DNA from: Bacteroidota bacterium
Lineage (GTDB): Bacteria > Bacteroidota > Bacteroidia > AKYH767-A > 2013-40CM-41-45
NCBI GenBank assembly: GCA_016708785.1
Contig: JADJFC010000004.1
Coordinates: 186,001-250,000, forward strand
Length of the DNA stretch: 64,000 nt
Direction of reading: 5' to 3'
Position 1 is the first letter of the stretch. The number at the start of each line of letters is the position of its first letter. Positions 56,235 to 64,000 of this stretch are shown here, piece by piece. The translations under genes were made by a program, and so were the position numbers. The notes under the pieces were generated by a model. It was not told the origin of the DNA and did not search any database. It was given only the letters and a program-made list of their open reading frames with translations.

Positions 56235-57122
56235 CTAGTAGCCTACTGATATTTTGTCTCCATCTCCTTCATTCGGGCGGATGCTCATAACCGGGATTTT
56301 GGAATGGTTGATGATCTGTTGAGCTGCATTACCCATAAAGATTCCGGAACCTTCCTGATCGGTCATGATCATGATCAGATCTGCATTTACCTGAGTTGCG
56401 AATTCACTTATGGTAGCGGCTGTATTTTCTGTTTTAAAAACTTTTACAGTGTGAGCAACTTCATGCTCTTCAAAGTAATCACGGACCTGATGTACTTTAA
56501 CTTCAAATCGTCTTTGCAAGTCGACATCAGACATTGTCATCAATCCTGCAATATGGATCACAGAATTATAATGGCGAGCAATTTCTGCAGCATGTTTCAC
56601 TTTTTGTCTGGATGATTGAGAATTGTCTACAGCAAAGACAATATTTTTGAATCCTACCTTTTTAGCATGTGCTTGAACTGAGATTACCGGACAAGGAGCA
56701 TTCATGACAACTTTATAGGTATTACTTCCAACCACAAACTCTTGAAAACCGCTGGAGCCGTGTGTTCCCATAACGATTATATCACAATTAGCCTCTTCAG
56801 CAACGGTATTGATTTTTTTATAGATCTTTCCATTTTCAGTTCGGGGCGTAACAGCCATACCACTATCATGGTGTAACTTTTCAGCTAGTTCTTTTAATTT
56901 TTCTCCGGCTGAAGATTTTATCTTTGACTCAAATTCTGATTGTGATTTGCCAAAAGCAGAGCTGATCGCAGATGCAAATGAAAAGGATTCAATCACATGC
57001 AGAAGTATGATCTCAGCTTTGTGAAGCTTGGCCATAAAGACTGCATGTGCTATTGCTAGGTCTGCAGTTTCAGAAAAATCGTACGGGATCAGAATTCTTC
57101 CGATTTGGAATTTTTTGTTCAT
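56235..57122 (-). CDS. Tandem universal stress protein (UspA), two domains
   Basis: This 295-residue protein has two USP domains. The first (about 5-150) begins RILIPYDFSETADLAIAHAV and has the ATP-binding pattern GTHGSSGFQEFVVGS, which fits G-2x-G-9x-G-S. The second (about 155-285) begins KNIVFAVDNSQSSRQKVKHA and lacks that full pattern (EGSGIFMGNAAQQIINHSKI). Such proteins help survival under starvation or stress by poorly known means. It is the second of two adjacent usp genes; 20 bases separate them, so they are probably co-transcribed. Confidence 0.93.
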   Translation of the reverse strand: MNKKFQIGRILIPYDFSETADLAIAHAVFMAKLHKAEIILLHVIESFSFASAISSAFGKSQSEFESKIKSSAGEKLKELAEKLHHDSGMAVTPRTENGKIYKKINTVAEEANCDIIVMGTHGSSGFQEFVVGSNTYKVVMNAPCPVISVQAHAKKVGFKNIVFAVDNSQSSRQKVKHAAEIARHYNSVIHIAGLMTMSDVDLQRRFEVKVHQVRDYFEEHEVAHTVKVFKTENTAATISEFATQVNADLIMIMTDQEGSGIFMGNAAQQIINHSKIPVMSIRPNEGDGDKISVGY

Positions 57123-57142
57123 TCGTTGGTGTGATTTTGGCG

Positions 57143-58018
57143 TTAGTACTGAAATACAGATGCTGTGGTGTCTTTTTTCTCTTTTGGTCGTACAGATAAA
57201 ACCGGAATTTCCGATTCGTTAATTATTTGTTGAGCAGATGAACTAATAAACATTATATCGGTCCAAGTTAATTCTTCCTGAGTCATGATCATTATCAAAT
57301 CGGCCTTTATTTTCTTAGAGTAACCAACAATTTCTTCAGGTACTTCACTGCCGTGTAAAAACTCAATTGTACACGGAATATTGTGTTCTACGATGAATTC
57401 GTGAACTTGATGCATTTGGCGCTTCAATTTATTAACAATAAATTCATCATCAGTTGTCAAAACAGAGACTAAATTAATCGTCGAACCGAAGAGATTTGCA
57501 ATTTCAATCGCTTTACTTACCTTTTCTTTGGTTTCTTTTGTTAAATCAAGAGGTAAAACAATATTCTTGCAACCTGGTCTGTGCTTTTTGCCCTTTATGG
57601 TAATTACAGGACACGGAGCCTCTCGAATAACACGTAAAGCATTGGAACCTATGAATTTCTTTAATCCAACGCTTCCATTTGTTCCCATCACAACAAAAGA
57701 GCATTTAAGCTTTTTTGCTGCTTTTTGGACTTCTTCATACACTTTTCCTTTTACTACAAGTGTATTGACTTTAATACCAACTTCATGTGAAGCTTCTTCT
57801 GCAACCTTGTCTAATGCCTTTTGGATTTTCTTTTCCATTGTTTTATCTTCCTTCGCTGAAAAGAAAGGCATTTGAAAAGATTCATCGATCACATTGATCA
57901 ATGTGAGGTCTGCTTTCGTTAAGCGAGCTAAATTAAACGATTGGCTCAAAGCGATTTGTGATTGCTCTGAAAAATCAACCGGAACGAGTATGTGGTTTTT
58001 TAAAGTTGCCATAAGCAA
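57143..58018 (-). CDS. Tandem universal stress protein (UspA), two domains
   Basis: This 291-residue paralogue of the neighbour has the same two-domain layout. Domain 1 begins HILVPVDFSEQSQIALSQSF and has VVMGTNGSVGLKKFIGSNAL, one residue shorter than the canonical ATP loop. Domain 2 begins KNIVLPLDLTKETKEKVSKA and ends with SAQQIINESEIPVLSVRPKE. The pair probably arose by duplication and is transcribed from a box just upstream (58041-58048), divergent from the nucleoside phosphorylase gene. Confidence 0.93.
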   Translation of the reverse strand: MLMATLKNHILVPVDFSEQSQIALSQSFNLARLTKADLTLINVIDESFQMPFFSAKEDKTMEKKIQKALDKVAEEASHEVGIKVNTLVVKGKVYEEVQKAAKKLKCSFVVMGTNGSVGLKKFIGSNALRVIREAPCPVITIKGKKHRPGCKNIVLPLDLTKETKEKVSKAIEIANLFGSTINLVSVLTTDDEFIVNKLKRQMHQVHEFIVEHNIPCTIEFLHGSEVPEEIVGYSKKIKADLIMIMTQEELTWTDIMFISSSAQQIINESEIPVLSVRPKEKKDTTASVFQY

Positions 58019-58040
58019 AAAAATAGTTTTATTATTGTTG

Positions 58041-58048
58041 CAAATTTA
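58041..58048 (-). promoter_or_regulatory. Bacteroidota-type -7 box of the usp pair
   Basis: The minus-strand site TAAATTTG fits TAnnTTTG and lies 22 bases before the first usp ATG. Confidence 0.55.
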
Positions 58049-58062
58049 ATCTAATCATTAAC

Positions 58063-58941
58063 ATGAACAAAATACCTGAATCAGAACTTATCCTCAATTC
58101 TGATAATAGCGTTTATCATCTAAACTTACTTCCTCATGAAATCGCTGATACAATAATTAATGTCGGCGATCCTGATCGGGTTGCCTTGGTTTCTCGTTTC
58201 TTTCAATCTGTGGAAATCAGAAAACAAAAACGTGAATTTGTAACTCACACAGGTTTATATAAAGGAAAGCGAATCACAGTGTTATCTACCGGAATCGGAA
58301 CTGATAATATAGACATCGTTTACAATGAGTTGGATGCTTTGGTAAACATTGATCTTGAGAAAAGGGTGATTAAGGAAAAACTTAGTACTCTCAATCTTAT
58401 CCGAATCGGTACCTCAGGATCTTTACAAAAAGATATTCCAGTAGATAGTTTTGTGTTCTCAAAATTTGGATTAGGTCTTGATGGGCTTTTAAATTTCTAC
58501 AAGTTGCCAAATGATGAAGAGGAAAAGGATATTGTCAATGCTTTCAGAAAACACTACCCAAATGAAGGTATTCTTTCTTTACCATATCTGGCTCGTTGTT
58601 CATCGAAGCTAGAAGATAAGTTAAGTGAAGGCATGTTCAAAGGAATAACTGCCAGTTGCTCCGGATTTTACGCACCACAAGGTCGAATCTTACGCTATGA
58701 GCTTGCCCGACCAAATTTCATTCAAACGCTCCATTCTTTTTCTCATGCAAGTCAACGTATCACTAACTTTGAAATGGAAACCGGAGCCATGTATGGGTTA
58801 GCAAAAATCCTCGGACATAACTGTTGTTCTATAAATGCTATTGTAGCCAACAGAATTACGAATGAACATACACATAATGCAGAAAAGACGATGGATAGTC
58901 TTATTGAGACTGTTTTGGATCGGATTGCTGCTGGACTTTGA
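58063..58941 (+). CDS. Nucleoside phosphorylase (uridine phosphorylase-like)
   Basis: This 292-residue enzyme belongs to the PNP/UDP phosphorylase family, which splits nucleosides with phosphate for salvage. Visible are the phosphate loop NVGDPDRVALVSRFF, TGLYKGKRITVLSTGIGTDN, the second phosphate segment IRIGTSGSLQKDIPVDSFVF, and the ribose/base site ITNFEMETGAMYGLAKILGH. The catalytic region near the C-terminus (AIVANRITNEHTHNAEKTMD) differs from E. coli Udp, so the preferred nucleoside is uncertain. It is a single gene, divergent from the usp pair and followed by a strong shared terminator. Confidence 0.88.
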   Translation: MNKIPESELILNSDNSVYHLNLLPHEIADTIINVGDPDRVALVSRFFQSVEIRKQKREFVTHTGLYKGKRITVLSTGIGTDNIDIVYNELDALVNIDLEKRVIKEKLSTLNLIRIGTSGSLQKDIPVDSFVFSKFGLGLDGLLNFYKLPNDEEEKDIVNAFRKHYPNEGILSLPYLARCSSKLEDKLSEGMFKGITASCSGFYAPQGRILRYELARPNFIQTLHSFSHASQRITNFEMETGAMYGLAKILGHNCCSINAIVANRITNEHTHNAEKTMDSLIETVLDRIAAGL

Positions 58942-58942
58942 A

Positions 58943-58999
58943 AAAAAATGAAGAGTGAATCCTGATAGCTATCGGGATTCACTCTTCATTTTTTTATTT
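58943..58999. terminator. Bidirectional terminator with long near-perfect palindrome
   Basis: AAAAAATGAAGAGTGAATCC and its complement GGATTCACTCTTCATTTTTT frame GATAGCTATC, giving arms of about 25 bases with one mismatch. The centre nearly repeats the 56201-56220 palindrome. It lies between convergent genes. Confidence 0.88.
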
Positions 59000-60556
59000 A
59001 TTGATTAAAATTTGTTGCACTGCTTTTTGTAGGCCATTACTTAATTCAACAGTATAAGTGCCGGATGGAAGATTTTTTGTTTCAATGATTTTTTCACTTC
59101 CAGAAAGTTGACCATTTAATACTTGTTTTGAAAGAGCATCAAAAACGCGGAAATCACATTCTTCAAATGTTGTTGTGATGAATAGTTTGTCAGTTGCAGG
59201 GTTTGGATACACCACCATTTCTGACATTGGAAGGTCTGAAATTCCTGTTCCAATAGGAACTAATTTAACCCTTATTGTATCCACTACTCCATTTTGGAAT
59301 ATGAAAGAACTATTTTGCGATATATATCCGGCTTTTGTGAATGTGATCGAATATGTTCCTGCATCAGCATAGCCTGTATAGAATTCTCCTAATGGATTTG
59401 TTTGTGCAATAATTCCTGTACCAAGGATTGCAACTTCCACTCCATTCAATGTAGTACCAGTTACAGAGTCAGTAACGATTCCTTCCAGGTAGCATGCCCT
59501 TTGATAAACCGGTTCAAAAACATAAAAGATACCGGTCATGTCAGTCGCAATAATCACACCTGAAGTAGTGTATGGATCGGCATCCCAGCATAAATAACCA
59601 CCGGTTGGATAGTTCGCAACTTCAATCATGTTTCTGGGGCGTGCACCATCAACAATAGTAAGTTGACTTCCATAACTTGGGCAAATGACATAATCATTAA
59701 TTACTCTGACATTGTGAACTTCATTACTTGTGAAGTTACCATTATAAAATGTGTCGAGGAGTGAAATATTTCCAAAATCAGATATGTCAAAACTTGCCAG
59801 TGGCTCATTAGCTTTTTCATCAGCTGCAAATAGTGTTCTACCGTCATCACTAAGCCATGTGTTATGGTTGAACAGACCAGGTGTTAATTGTGTTGCTTGT
59901 AAAACAGGAGAACTTAAATTGGAGATATCATAAATGGAAAACTGACCATTATAAATATCACTTGTATAAAGGAAATTGTCTCTTACATAAGAATCATGGC
60001 AATAGTTATTATTCTCTGAACCGACATATACCGGATTCCAGGGATCTGTAACATCTAAGATTAATACCCCTCTACCCAATGAATTAATATTGTGTCCATT
60101 TACAAAAACTGAACTTCCGGCTACTGTGACTGTATGAGCTGTGGAGAGTTGATTGGCAATCAAACCATCTCCTGTATAGAATTTATTTGGTGCACTGTCA
60201 GGCAAATATCGAAGGTCAATGATCTCCATTCCGTTGAGAACATTGTTGGTATCGAATCCTTCGCTTACTGCATATGCATAATCACCAAGAACTTTTACTT
60301 CATGCCAAATACTGGAAACACCGGGAAGTTGCATTACTAATGAAACAGCTGTGGGTGTCGTTATATCAACGATACAAATACCTTCAGAAGCTCCAACAAT
60401 AGCATATTCTGAACCACTTGCATGACGATAATGCCAAACACCTGCCAGACTTTGTCCGATGTTAAGAGTATCAAGTATGCTTAGGTTTTTAGGTCCTTGG
60501 GCGTTTGAAGTTAAAAATGATATACCTAAGAAGGCAATAAGAAGTATACGTTTCAT
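58994..60556 (-). CDS. Choice-of-anchor B family secreted protein with T9SS tail
   Basis: A signal peptide (MKRILLIAFLGISFLTSNAQ) is followed by LVIVD-type propeller blades (EYAIVGASEGICIVDITTPT, YAYAVSEGFDTNNVLNGMEI, HNINSLGRGVLILDVTDPWN, LYTSDIYNGQFSIYDISNLS). This is the choice-of-anchor B architecture. About residues 350-430 form a carboxypeptidase-regulatory-like beta-sandwich (LEGIVTDSVTGTTLNGVEVA to TFTKAGYISQNSSF). The end is a T9SS type A domain (MVVYPNPATDKLFITT to NLPSGTYTVELSNG). It is thus a surface or released protein, ligand unknown. It is 6 bases downstream of the next T9SS gene and probably co-transcribed. Confidence 0.88.
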   Translation of the reverse strand: MKRILLIAFLGISFLTSNAQGPKNLSILDTLNIGQSLAGVWHYRHASGSEYAIVGASEGICIVDITTPTAVSLVMQLPGVSSIWHEVKVLGDYAYAVSEGFDTNNVLNGMEIIDLRYLPDSAPNKFYTGDGLIANQLSTAHTVTVAGSSVFVNGHNINSLGRGVLILDVTDPWNPVYVGSENNNYCHDSYVRDNFLYTSDIYNGQFSIYDISNLSSPVLQATQLTPGLFNHNTWLSDDGRTLFAADEKANEPLASFDISDFGNISLLDTFYNGNFTSNEVHNVRVINDYVICPSYGSQLTIVDGARPRNMIEVANYPTGGYLCWDADPYTTSGVIIATDMTGIFYVFEPVYQRACYLEGIVTDSVTGTTLNGVEVAILGTGIIAQTNPLGEFYTGYADAGTYSITFTKAGYISQNSSFIFQNGVVDTIRVKLVPIGTGISDLPMSEMVVYPNPATDKLFITTTFEECDFRVFDALSKQVLNGQLSGSEKIIETKNLPSGTYTVELSNGLQKAVQQILINK

Positions 60557-60562
60557 ATTAGA

Positions 60563-63511
60563 TCAATTGATAATGAATTTTCCTCGTGAAATTATATTGC
60601 TAGTTCCTGAGATACTGTATTGATACATTCCAGCAGCAAGTGTTCCTCTTGTAATTTCTGTTTGCTTTCCAATAAATGATTTTTGAGCAACGATTGAACC
60701 GGTCATATCCATGATCAACAATTTGTATTCATGATTGCCTGAATTTTCCAAGCTAATTGTTGCGCTCTGTTGGAATGGATTAGGATAAATTGAAGATGAG
60801 TTCAAATCAGCGATTTCATTTACACCAACGTACAAACCGTATTTTAAGTCAGCACTGTTCTTTTGTGAATTTGCTGTGCCTTCAGTATAACCGCATACCC
60901 AAAATGAATTTCCGCGAACTGCTATTGCATTTGGAGCGTCATCGGTGCCATTTGGTCCGTCATAGTTCGAAATGGCCAGTTGATTTCCGAGAGTGCTATA
61001 AACTAATGTGAGCCAGTTTTGATTGATTCTTCCACCGCTTGAATCGTTTTCAGAAGTTCCTGTTACATATATATCACCGGAAGGTGAAATAAACATATCA
61101 ACTGGAACATCGTCTTGATTAATTGGAGAGTCATACTGAGGTGGTGTAGCCCAAAGAGGATTAAGAGCATTGTCGAATTTCAACGTAAGGAAATTGTAAT
61201 TACTTATGAGGGGATCCGGATCAACATCAGCTTTGATTGCAACAACGATATCTCCATTTAAATCATGAGCCATGGCTACAGGTTCGTCCTGACCAATTCC
61301 TAAGTAACTATAGAAGCCGAGGAGATTTCCTGCATCATCATATTTGAGAACTACAGGATCTTCTGTTGAATTACCACTTCCTGTTTGACTGTATCCACAA
61401 ACAAAAATATTGTTGGATGCATCAACAGTAATATCGATAGCGCGATCATCATTAGCGAATGGTCCTCCATAAATTACTGGTGCAGCCCAAATTGGATTGC
61501 CACTTGCCGCATCGTATTTTAGAACAACAAAATCATCATCATGTACATTTTCAGTACGCCCACAGACCAGAATTTCGCCATTTCCATTGATTAGAATTTT
61601 TGATGGCTCATCGCGCAAGTTTCCGGTTCCATTGAATCGTTGTGACCAGATCAAATTGCCATTTGAATCATATTTCATTGTTACGATGTCATTGTTTTCA
61701 ATTGAATCCATAGGGTCACTATCACTTCTACCTGACAGATAAATATTCCCTATTACATCTACAGTTATAACTTCGGCTTTGTCACTTTGGTGGACAAAAT
61801 CATAGGTCCTTGTCCATAGTGTATCACATGTTGCCGGGTCATATTTCACTAGCAAAAAATCACTTTTTTGTCCACTAACCTTAGTAAAGCCAACTGCATA
61901 AATTTTCCCATTCTGTGCAAGTACAAGATCAGTAAATTCATCATCGTCATTTTTTAATCCATTATAGATATAAGAGCAAATTAATGCTCCGCCATTATCA
62001 ACCTTATTGATGACTGCATCCCGATTGTGGTCCTCATAAAATGTATAGCCACATGTATATGAAAAATCATTTGAGTCAATTACAATTGATTTTGCACTTT
62101 CGTTAAAATCGCCAAGACCATTAAAAGTTTTTGCAAAAGTTTCTGTACCTGTTACATCGTATTTTACAATTGTAGCATCTTTCATAGAAACAGTATTATT
62201 AGTGCTACCAACTACGTAACAATTTGTTCCATCTAAAATTAAATTTCCCGGAGTATCACCTTTCCCGGCATTTGTACCACCTTTAAATAAAGACCACATC
62301 AATGTACCGCTTGTATTGTACATTACTGTCATCCAATCGTTGTCTTCACTAGTTCCAGGATCCTGATCACTTCTGCCGGTAATTATTAAATTACCTGCTG
62401 CGTCAGCTTTTATTGCTGTTGGAATATCGTCCTGAATGAAAACAGAACCGGTGATTCTCGACCATTGTTGTGTTCCGGCAGAATTATATTTGACAGTAGC
62501 AAAATCGTAATTTATAGCGGCAGAATTATCAGCGTCTGATTGCCCTGTAACATAAATATTATCTAGAGCATCTACAGCGATAGCTAAAGCTCGATCATCC
62601 TGATTTGCAGGTGCATTGTAGAATTTACTCCATTGAAGAACGCCACCGGCACTGTATTTTACCGTTCTGAAGTCATCATTGCTTGCACTTTTGCTTCTAC
62701 CTGTAACGATTACAGCACCGCTGTTATCAAGTGTTATTGCAGTGGCTCTGTCATTACCATTTCCACTATTGTAAACTTGTAACCATTGTTGAACACCATT
62801 TGTACCGTTATATTTGATAGTTGCAAAATCGTCGTCTGTGGAACCCATAGATCGACCTGTTACATAAACATCTCCAATTCCATCAACTACGAGTCCTGCT
62901 ACTTCGTCTTTTCCACTAATTACCATTGATCTTGAAAATTCTGTTGCCCATATTAAAGTTCCATCAGACGCAAATTTCAAAGTGATATAGTTATTACTTC
63001 CTGAAGCAGTATCAGGCTCTGTGTTTCCTGCAATAAATATATTTCCTGTTGGATCCAAAGACATTGCTACCGGGATATCATCATAGTTAGCTACAGAATT
63101 CCACGTGGTGTCATAAAGTTTCGTTCCGGAAGCATCATATTTCATAAGCAGGATGTCGACATTGGTAGTATCCCCTTCAGAATACCCGCAAACAAAAACA
63201 TTTCCTGAATTGTCAACAGCAACTGAAATTGCTTCATCGTCGCCGCTTCCTTTACCATTTTTAGTTCTGGACCAGATCGTATCTCCATTTGCATCAAATT
63301 TAACAACTAAGAAATCGCGATAATTTCCTGAGCGTATTGTATAACCTGCTCCGATAAAATTTCCGGAGCCGTCAGAAACCACGCAATTATAGCGGTCTGA
63401 ATTATCGCCGTGTCCCGAATAAAAGGACTCCCAAACCGGATCGATACTTTTGGAAGTAAGAGTTAGTAATAAAATACTTAAAGTGAAGAGAAGTGCTTTT
63501 ATTTTAAACAT
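60563..63511 (-). CDS. SBBP-type beta-propeller repeat protein with T9SS tail
   Basis: The start is moved to the ATG at 63509-63511 because the signal peptide begins there (MFKIKALLFTLSILLLTLTS), giving 982 residues. The body is about 15-18 repeats of some 50 residues. Their pattern is DxxGNIFVAGxS, a DxxTxKYxxxG line and xxWxxxYNG, as in GDVYVTGRSMGSTDDDFATI and NIYVTGQSDADNSAAINYDF. These are SBBP beta-propeller repeats, many with NDDD/QDD acidic turns that could bind calcium. A T9SS domain closes it (SSIYPNPFQQSATISLEN to GTLAAGMYQYSISG). It is likely displayed or shed at the surface. A promoter box lies just upstream. Confidence 0.87.
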   Translation of the reverse strand: MFKIKALLFTLSILLLTLTSKSIDPVWESFYSGHGDNSDRYNCVVSDGSGNFIGAGYTIRSGNYRDFLVVKFDANGDTIWSRTKNGKGSGDDEAISVAVDNSGNVFVCGYSEGDTTNVDILLMKYDASGTKLYDTTWNSVANYDDIPVAMSLDPTGNIFIAGNTEPDTASGSNNYITLKFASDGTLIWATEFSRSMVISGKDEVAGLVVDGIGDVYVTGRSMGSTDDDFATIKYNGTNGVQQWLQVYNSGNGNDRATAITLDNSGAVIVTGRSKSASNDDFRTVKYSAGGVLQWSKFYNAPANQDDRALAIAVDALDNIYVTGQSDADNSAAINYDFATVKYNSAGTQQWSRITGSVFIQDDIPTAIKADAAGNLIITGRSDQDPGTSEDNDWMTVMYNTSGTLMWSLFKGGTNAGKGDTPGNLILDGTNCYVVGSTNNTVSMKDATIVKYDVTGTETFAKTFNGLGDFNESAKSIVIDSNDFSYTCGYTFYEDHNRDAVINKVDNGGALICSYIYNGLKNDDDEFTDLVLAQNGKIYAVGFTKVSGQKSDFLLVKYDPATCDTLWTRTYDFVHQSDKAEVITVDVIGNIYLSGRSDSDPMDSIENNDIVTMKYDSNGNLIWSQRFNGTGNLRDEPSKILINGNGEILVCGRTENVHDDDFVVLKYDAASGNPIWAAPVIYGGPFANDDRAIDITVDASNNIFVCGYSQTGSGNSTEDPVVLKYDDAGNLLGFYSYLGIGQDEPVAMAHDLNGDIVVAIKADVDPDPLISNYNFLTLKFDNALNPLWATPPQYDSPINQDDVPVDMFISPSGDIYVTGTSENDSSGGRINQNWLTLVYSTLGNQLAISNYDGPNGTDDAPNAIAVRGNSFWVCGYTEGTANSQKNSADLKYGLYVGVNEIADLNSSSIYPNPFQQSATISLENSGNHEYKLLIMDMTGSIVAQKSFIGKQTEITRGTLAAGMYQYSISGTSNIISRGKFIIN

Positions 63512-63553
63512 AGCTGTAAAATCTATTATTAAATGGTTATTTAATTGTTTTGA

Positions 63554-63561
63554 CAAAGGTA
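63554..63561 (-). promoter_or_regulatory. Bacteroidota-type -7 box of the two-gene T9SS unit
   Basis: The minus-strand site TACCTTTG fits TAnnTTTG and lies 42 bases before the corrected start of the propeller gene. It also supports moving that start to 63511, since the longer frame would begin upstream of the box. Confidence 0.55.
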
Positions 63562-63750
63562 GGAAGTAAAACCGTGATTTTGCCACTCTTAAGTAAAACG
63601 TTTCAACATGGTTATTTGTTTTTTGTTTAAAACTGAAGTATTTTGAAAGGTTACGGTTTCCTGGTGGTTAAAGTTCGAACAAAATTCTGTTGAAAATTTG
63701 AAGAGAAACCGAGTATCCTTTTTCTGTTCAATGCGGTTAAACGATAACCT

Positions 63751-64000
63751 ATGAAAACATTAAATCGCACAGAAGTTGACGCCTTGATCAGATTATTAGA
63801 TGATTCTGATCTTGAAATTTATCAGCATATCCAGACCCGTCTGGTTGACTATGGAAAGGATGTTATCCCTCTTTTAGAGAATGCCTGGAGTAGTTCGATG
63901 GATGCGATGATGCAGGAACGCATAGAAAATGTTATTCATAAAATACAGTTTGATGACCTAAAGCATGAATTGCATGTTTGGGCACATTCAGGTTCTCATG
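63751..64000 (+). CDS. SirB1/transglutaminase-like family protein, N-terminus (partial)
   Basis: The frame opens at ATG 63751 and is still open at the right edge (83 codons). The start MKTLNRTEVDALIRLLDDSD, then VDYGKDVIPLLENAWSSSMD and QERIENVIHKIQFDDLKHEL, is helical in a HEAT-like way. It resembles the N-terminus of Bacteroidota proteins that carry a SirB1/transglutaminase-like domain further on, which cannot be seen here. Confidence 0.65.
   Translation, partial: MKTLNRTEVDALIRLLDDSDLEIYQHIQTRLVDYGKDVIPLLENAWSSSMDAMMQERIENVIHKIQFDDLKHELHVWAHSGSH

Noticed and set aside
1..64000. tRNA, rRNA or CRISPR loci
   Set aside because: No TpsiC-arm type sequence in a cloverleaf context, no rRNA core sequence and no regularly spaced repeat array was seen while reading the intergenic regions.

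Overview
The window reads as chromosomal DNA of a free-living member of the phylum Bacteroidota. The evidence is several large secreted proteins with C-terminal type IX secretion (T9SS) sorting domains, AT-rich sequence with promoter boxes of the TAnnTTTG type, a DUF4295-L33-L28 cluster beside ftsY and rimO, a bacillithiol enzyme (BshC), and DUF4412/DUF4197/AIM24-type proteins. The order or family cannot be fixed from the sequence alone. No rRNA, tRNA, CRISPR array, phage or transposase gene was seen.

Layout. 1-1.8 kb: a DtxR/MntR-type regulator (running off the left edge) divergent from pyrD. 1.8-7.7 kb: a leftward phosphate operon, porin-pstS-pstC-pstA-pstB-phoU, followed upstream by a stand-alone receiver protein. 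8.7-12.1 kb: mltG, a phosphohexomutase and an AIM24 protein. 12.5-25.2 kb: a small membrane protein, an acetyltransferase-like protein, two very large cell-surface proteins, bshC and a secreted phosphoesterase. 25.5-30.3 kb: guaA, a LysM/periplasmic-binding protein, hemF, a SMUG2-like DNA glycosylase and a tiny membrane protein. 30.4-33.0 kb: a glucosaminidase, then an accessory-looking island of about 1.5 kb bounded by two copies of a hairpin-forming repeat. 33.1-46.8 kb: housekeeping genes (TPR protein, gyrA, clpC, fabI, recN, ftsK, lolA). 46.9-54.2 kb: a T9SS surface protein and the translation/secretion cluster rimO-ftsY-DUF4295-rpmG-pepP-rpmB-cinA. 54.3-64 kb: a sigma factor with a membrane partner, a DUF4197 lipoprotein, two universal stress proteins, a nucleoside phosphorylase, two more T9SS proteins and the start of a HEAT/SirB1-like gene.

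A feature running through the window is reading-frame breaks: 14 genes, including the essential gyrA, carry 1-2 base indels, mostly in short A/T runs. Restoring one base (or two) gives full-length proteins whose corrected lengths are exact codon multiples. This looks like residual long-read assembly error rather than gene decay, so spans below are for the restored genes and the breaks are stated. One further gene carries an in-frame TGA instead.

The parts least explained by known families are the 31.4-33.0 kb island (paired attC-like hairpin repeats, a perfect 21-bp inverted repeat, a 27-residue hydrophobic peptide gene with its own promoter and terminator, and an orphan membrane protein), a PstS-like segment embedded in the PstC permease, a run of three hairpins with identical CCGTAA loops, and shared palindromes inside convergent terminators.
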